In this document: one piece after another, positions 62,146 through 64,000 of the stretch
How positions within the stretch are numbered: the stretch's first letter is position 1
Layout: each line of letters starts with the position of its first letter
NCBI GenBank assembly: GCA_026770025.1
Contig: JAMXDE010000041.1
Span: forward strand, 372,001-436,000
Length of the DNA stretch: 64,000 nt
Origin: Craspedostauros australis
Taxonomy: Eukaryota > Bacillariophyta > Bacillariophyceae > Mastogloiales > Achnanthaceae
Reading direction: 5' to 3'
Position numbers and translations under genes: made by a program
Notes under the pieces: model-generated
Seen by the model: only the letters and a program-made list of their open reading frames with translations
What the model was told of the DNA's origin: nothing
The model's database searches: none

Positions 62146-62924
62146 AATGATTGTTAGGAATTGAGGGTACGACTTTGTTGTAATACCCGTGATTGCCGCA
62201 CCTCCCAACATTATTCGTCACAGCTTTGAATATTATTCGTCACATGTTCGGAGACTATTTGTCACACCTTTGTATACCATGTCATTATGACTATGACTAA
62301 GGATACGGACGCAATTGACACCTGTACTACCGCAAGGAGGGTAGTCTGTCCTCTGGTAACGTAAGGACGACACCCATGGCGGATCAGGAGGTCCCAATAC
62401 CAAACCAACCATAGCAACCATGCAGACGACGACGTCGATCAGAACAGCCGACCGATGGGCAAGTGACGCACCCCCTTCAGAGGACAGCACGCGCCCCTCC
62501 TACGGACAAGAACATCTGCAGGTTTGGAACATCAGAAAGGATCAGAACATCCGCAGGTTTGGAACATCACCAAGGTTGACATCGATCGTAGGACGATGGC
62601 GTCATGAGATCAACGACGGAAACATGTGATAGGCAAGTGCTCAGGACTGCAGATCCCTACCATGCGAGCGTAGACAGCTACAACGATGCAGAGGCAAGCA
62701 ACAACGATGCCAGGACAAGGAAGCAAGAACAGAGCATGATGAATGGGGAGAGAAGCACCTAAGAACAACAGGACGCCCCGTGTCGCCACCGCGACAGATG
62801 CCTACCATGAAGAATGAAATCGGAAGAGAAAGTGAGATTGTGCTCACAGTTCTAAAACGGTACAGTTTCTAACAGCGGATTTGATTACAGTACTAACAAT
62901 AACCCCGGATTTCCAACAAATGAT
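62146..62924 (-). mobile_element. Solo LTR with 6-bp target duplication, second copy
   Basis: 62152-62918 (767 bp) is nearly the same as 39734-40501, from TGTTAGGAATTGAGGGTACG to GGATTTCCAACA. AATGAT is duplicated at 62146-62151 and 62919-62924. The empty site is seen in the paralogue at ~1510-1525 (ATCAATGATCGC). Confidence 0.88.
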
Positions 62925-63714
62925 CACAGGAAATGCGCAGGCCTATGCATCACACCTGTTGGAATACTATGTAGTAGCGAGCATGTACTTTTCACTCGAT
63001 GGAGCCAATTGGAACGACAAGATGGGCTTTCTATCAGATACTGACCTGTGCAACTGGCACTCTTCCTCTGGTGGTGTGACATGCGATAATGGCCATGTGG
63101 TACAAGTAGCTTTGGGTGACAAAGGCATGCAGGGCACGCTCGATCCAGCCCTGTATCATCTCTCACACCTTGAGCAATGGTCAATGGAAACGACTTCCAG
63201 CACTCGCGGACAGATCGATGGTATCATCTTCAGTCACATTGGCATGTTGAGTATGCTATCAGAGCTAACTCTAGTGTACATGGAACTGCGAGGTGCGTTT
63301 CCGTCAGAAATACATCAACTTACACAATTGACACGTCTTGACCTGGATTCCAACAACTTCGCTGGACCACTTCCTTCTCAGATTGGTCGATTGACAGCAA
63401 TGCGACATCTTGATCTGGATTACAATGACTTCACTGGACAGCTTCCATCCAAAATTGGTCTGCTGACATCATTGGCATGCCTTGACCTGGTTTACAACGG
63501 CTTCACTGGGCAGCTTCCATCCGAGATTGGCCTGCTGACATCATTGGCACGCCTTGGCCTGGATTACAACAGCTTCACTGGACCACTTCCTTCTCAGATT
63601 GGTCGATTGACAGCATTGCGACATCTTGACCTGAATTTCAACGGCTTCACTGGGCAGTTTCCATCCGAAATTGGTCTATTTGCATCTTTGGCAGGTCTTG
63701 AGCTGGAAGAGAAC

Positions 63715-64000
63715 TGTTGGAAATCCGGGGTAACCCAGTCTCTAGTAGTAGTATCTGATTACCTATTCCTGTTGTTGCATTGTTGGAACTGTGAGTACAA
63801 CATCTCCATCTCTTTCAATTTCATTTGCCACAACATACATAATCCACAGTAGCACACAGTCTTGCCCTTGCTCATGTAGTGCTGTCTCCTGCTTCATCAT
63901 GTCATGCATCATGCACTTCATGTACATCTCATCTTGCAGTATCGGTGCATCTTATCATTCATCTCAGATATTCCATCTCCTGCTCTCTGCATGCATCTCA
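63715..64000 (+). mobile_element. 5' end of a TGTTGGAAATCCGGGG-type LTR element, running off the window
   Basis: The LRR frame stops matching its paralogue at GAAGAGAA(C) and TGTTGGAAATCCGGGGTAAC begins. Only the first ~16 bases match the LTR at 38484; the remainder is different and T/C-rich, so it is another subfamily. The partner LTR and target duplication lie outside the window. Confidence 0.7.

Larger units (their letters stand above)
60857..63714 (+). pseudogene. LRR membrane protein gene broken by three LTR insertions (unit 3)
   Basis: From ATG 60857 (MDEETTHDASEAELPPE): acidic, partly helical cytosolic region, membrane helix (VVTVVFLVVGVAGAIAAGVV), and a linker of ~20 PSD(I/V/M)PSDL octapeptides. 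At 61828 a 172-bp insert with CTTTC duplication interrupts [13 protein letters not shown]. The cap then continues at 62006-62151 until a 767-bp solo LTR (62152-62918, AATGAT duplication) splits LTSMI. Cap and LRRs resume at 62925 and are cut at 63714 by a third LTR. Removing inserts and one duplication copy restores one frame up to 63714. As it stands, translation ends in the first insert (stop at 61910). Confidence 0.9.

Overview
The window looks like nuclear DNA of a stramenopile, most likely a diatom (inference). The grounds are diatom-style leucine-rich-repeat (LRR) membrane proteins with Pro-Thr-Ser linkers and a CxCCxxCY-type tail, two Ty1/copia retrotransposons of diatom CoDi type, a PTSAP-linked FG-GAP secreted protein, and short GT-AG introns. 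I see no bacterial operons, CRISPR array, rRNA or tRNA gene.

Layout. 1-2886: LRR protein gene whose membrane anchor lies upstream of the window. About 3405-5522: a frameshifted, stop-riddled gene for a multi-pass membrane protein. 5850-12435: a nearly intact copia element on the minus strand (two LTRs, 5-bp target duplication, gag and pol in one frame separated by a UGA). 12894-15694 (minus): FG-GAP beta-propeller protein with a signal peptide on a separate first exon. 16890-23796: a 6.9-kb DNA transposon candidate with long, diverged terminal inverted repeats, carrying a DDE transposase and four accessory genes in alternating orientation. 25440-28997: a second inverted-repeat element with a decayed transposase-like gene.

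From about 30.7 kb to the end lies a degraded tandem array. The ancestral unit appears to be: small ORF, HMG-box gene (+), glycosyltransferase-like gene (-), shared divergent upstream region, LRR gene (+). Unit 1 (30695-38320) looks intact. Unit 2 (39451-58422) has a solo LTR, a nonsense mutation in the glycosyltransferase gene, and a fresh 5.9-kb copia element inside the membrane-anchor codons of a giant LRR gene (about 74 LRRs). Unit 3 (59852 to the end) keeps only the upstream region and an LRR gene broken by three LTR insertions.

The genes do not form a pathway. The region reads as a fast-evolving cell-surface receptor-like cluster shaped by duplication, probable gene conversion and retroelement insertion. 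The best candidates for something undescribed are the five-gene transposon at 16890-23796, the LRR array with 432-bp higher-order repeats and a lost asparagine ladder, and the 6-bp target duplications shared by one LTR lineage. Coordinates of splice sites, inverted repeats and target duplications were read by eye; percent identities were not computed.
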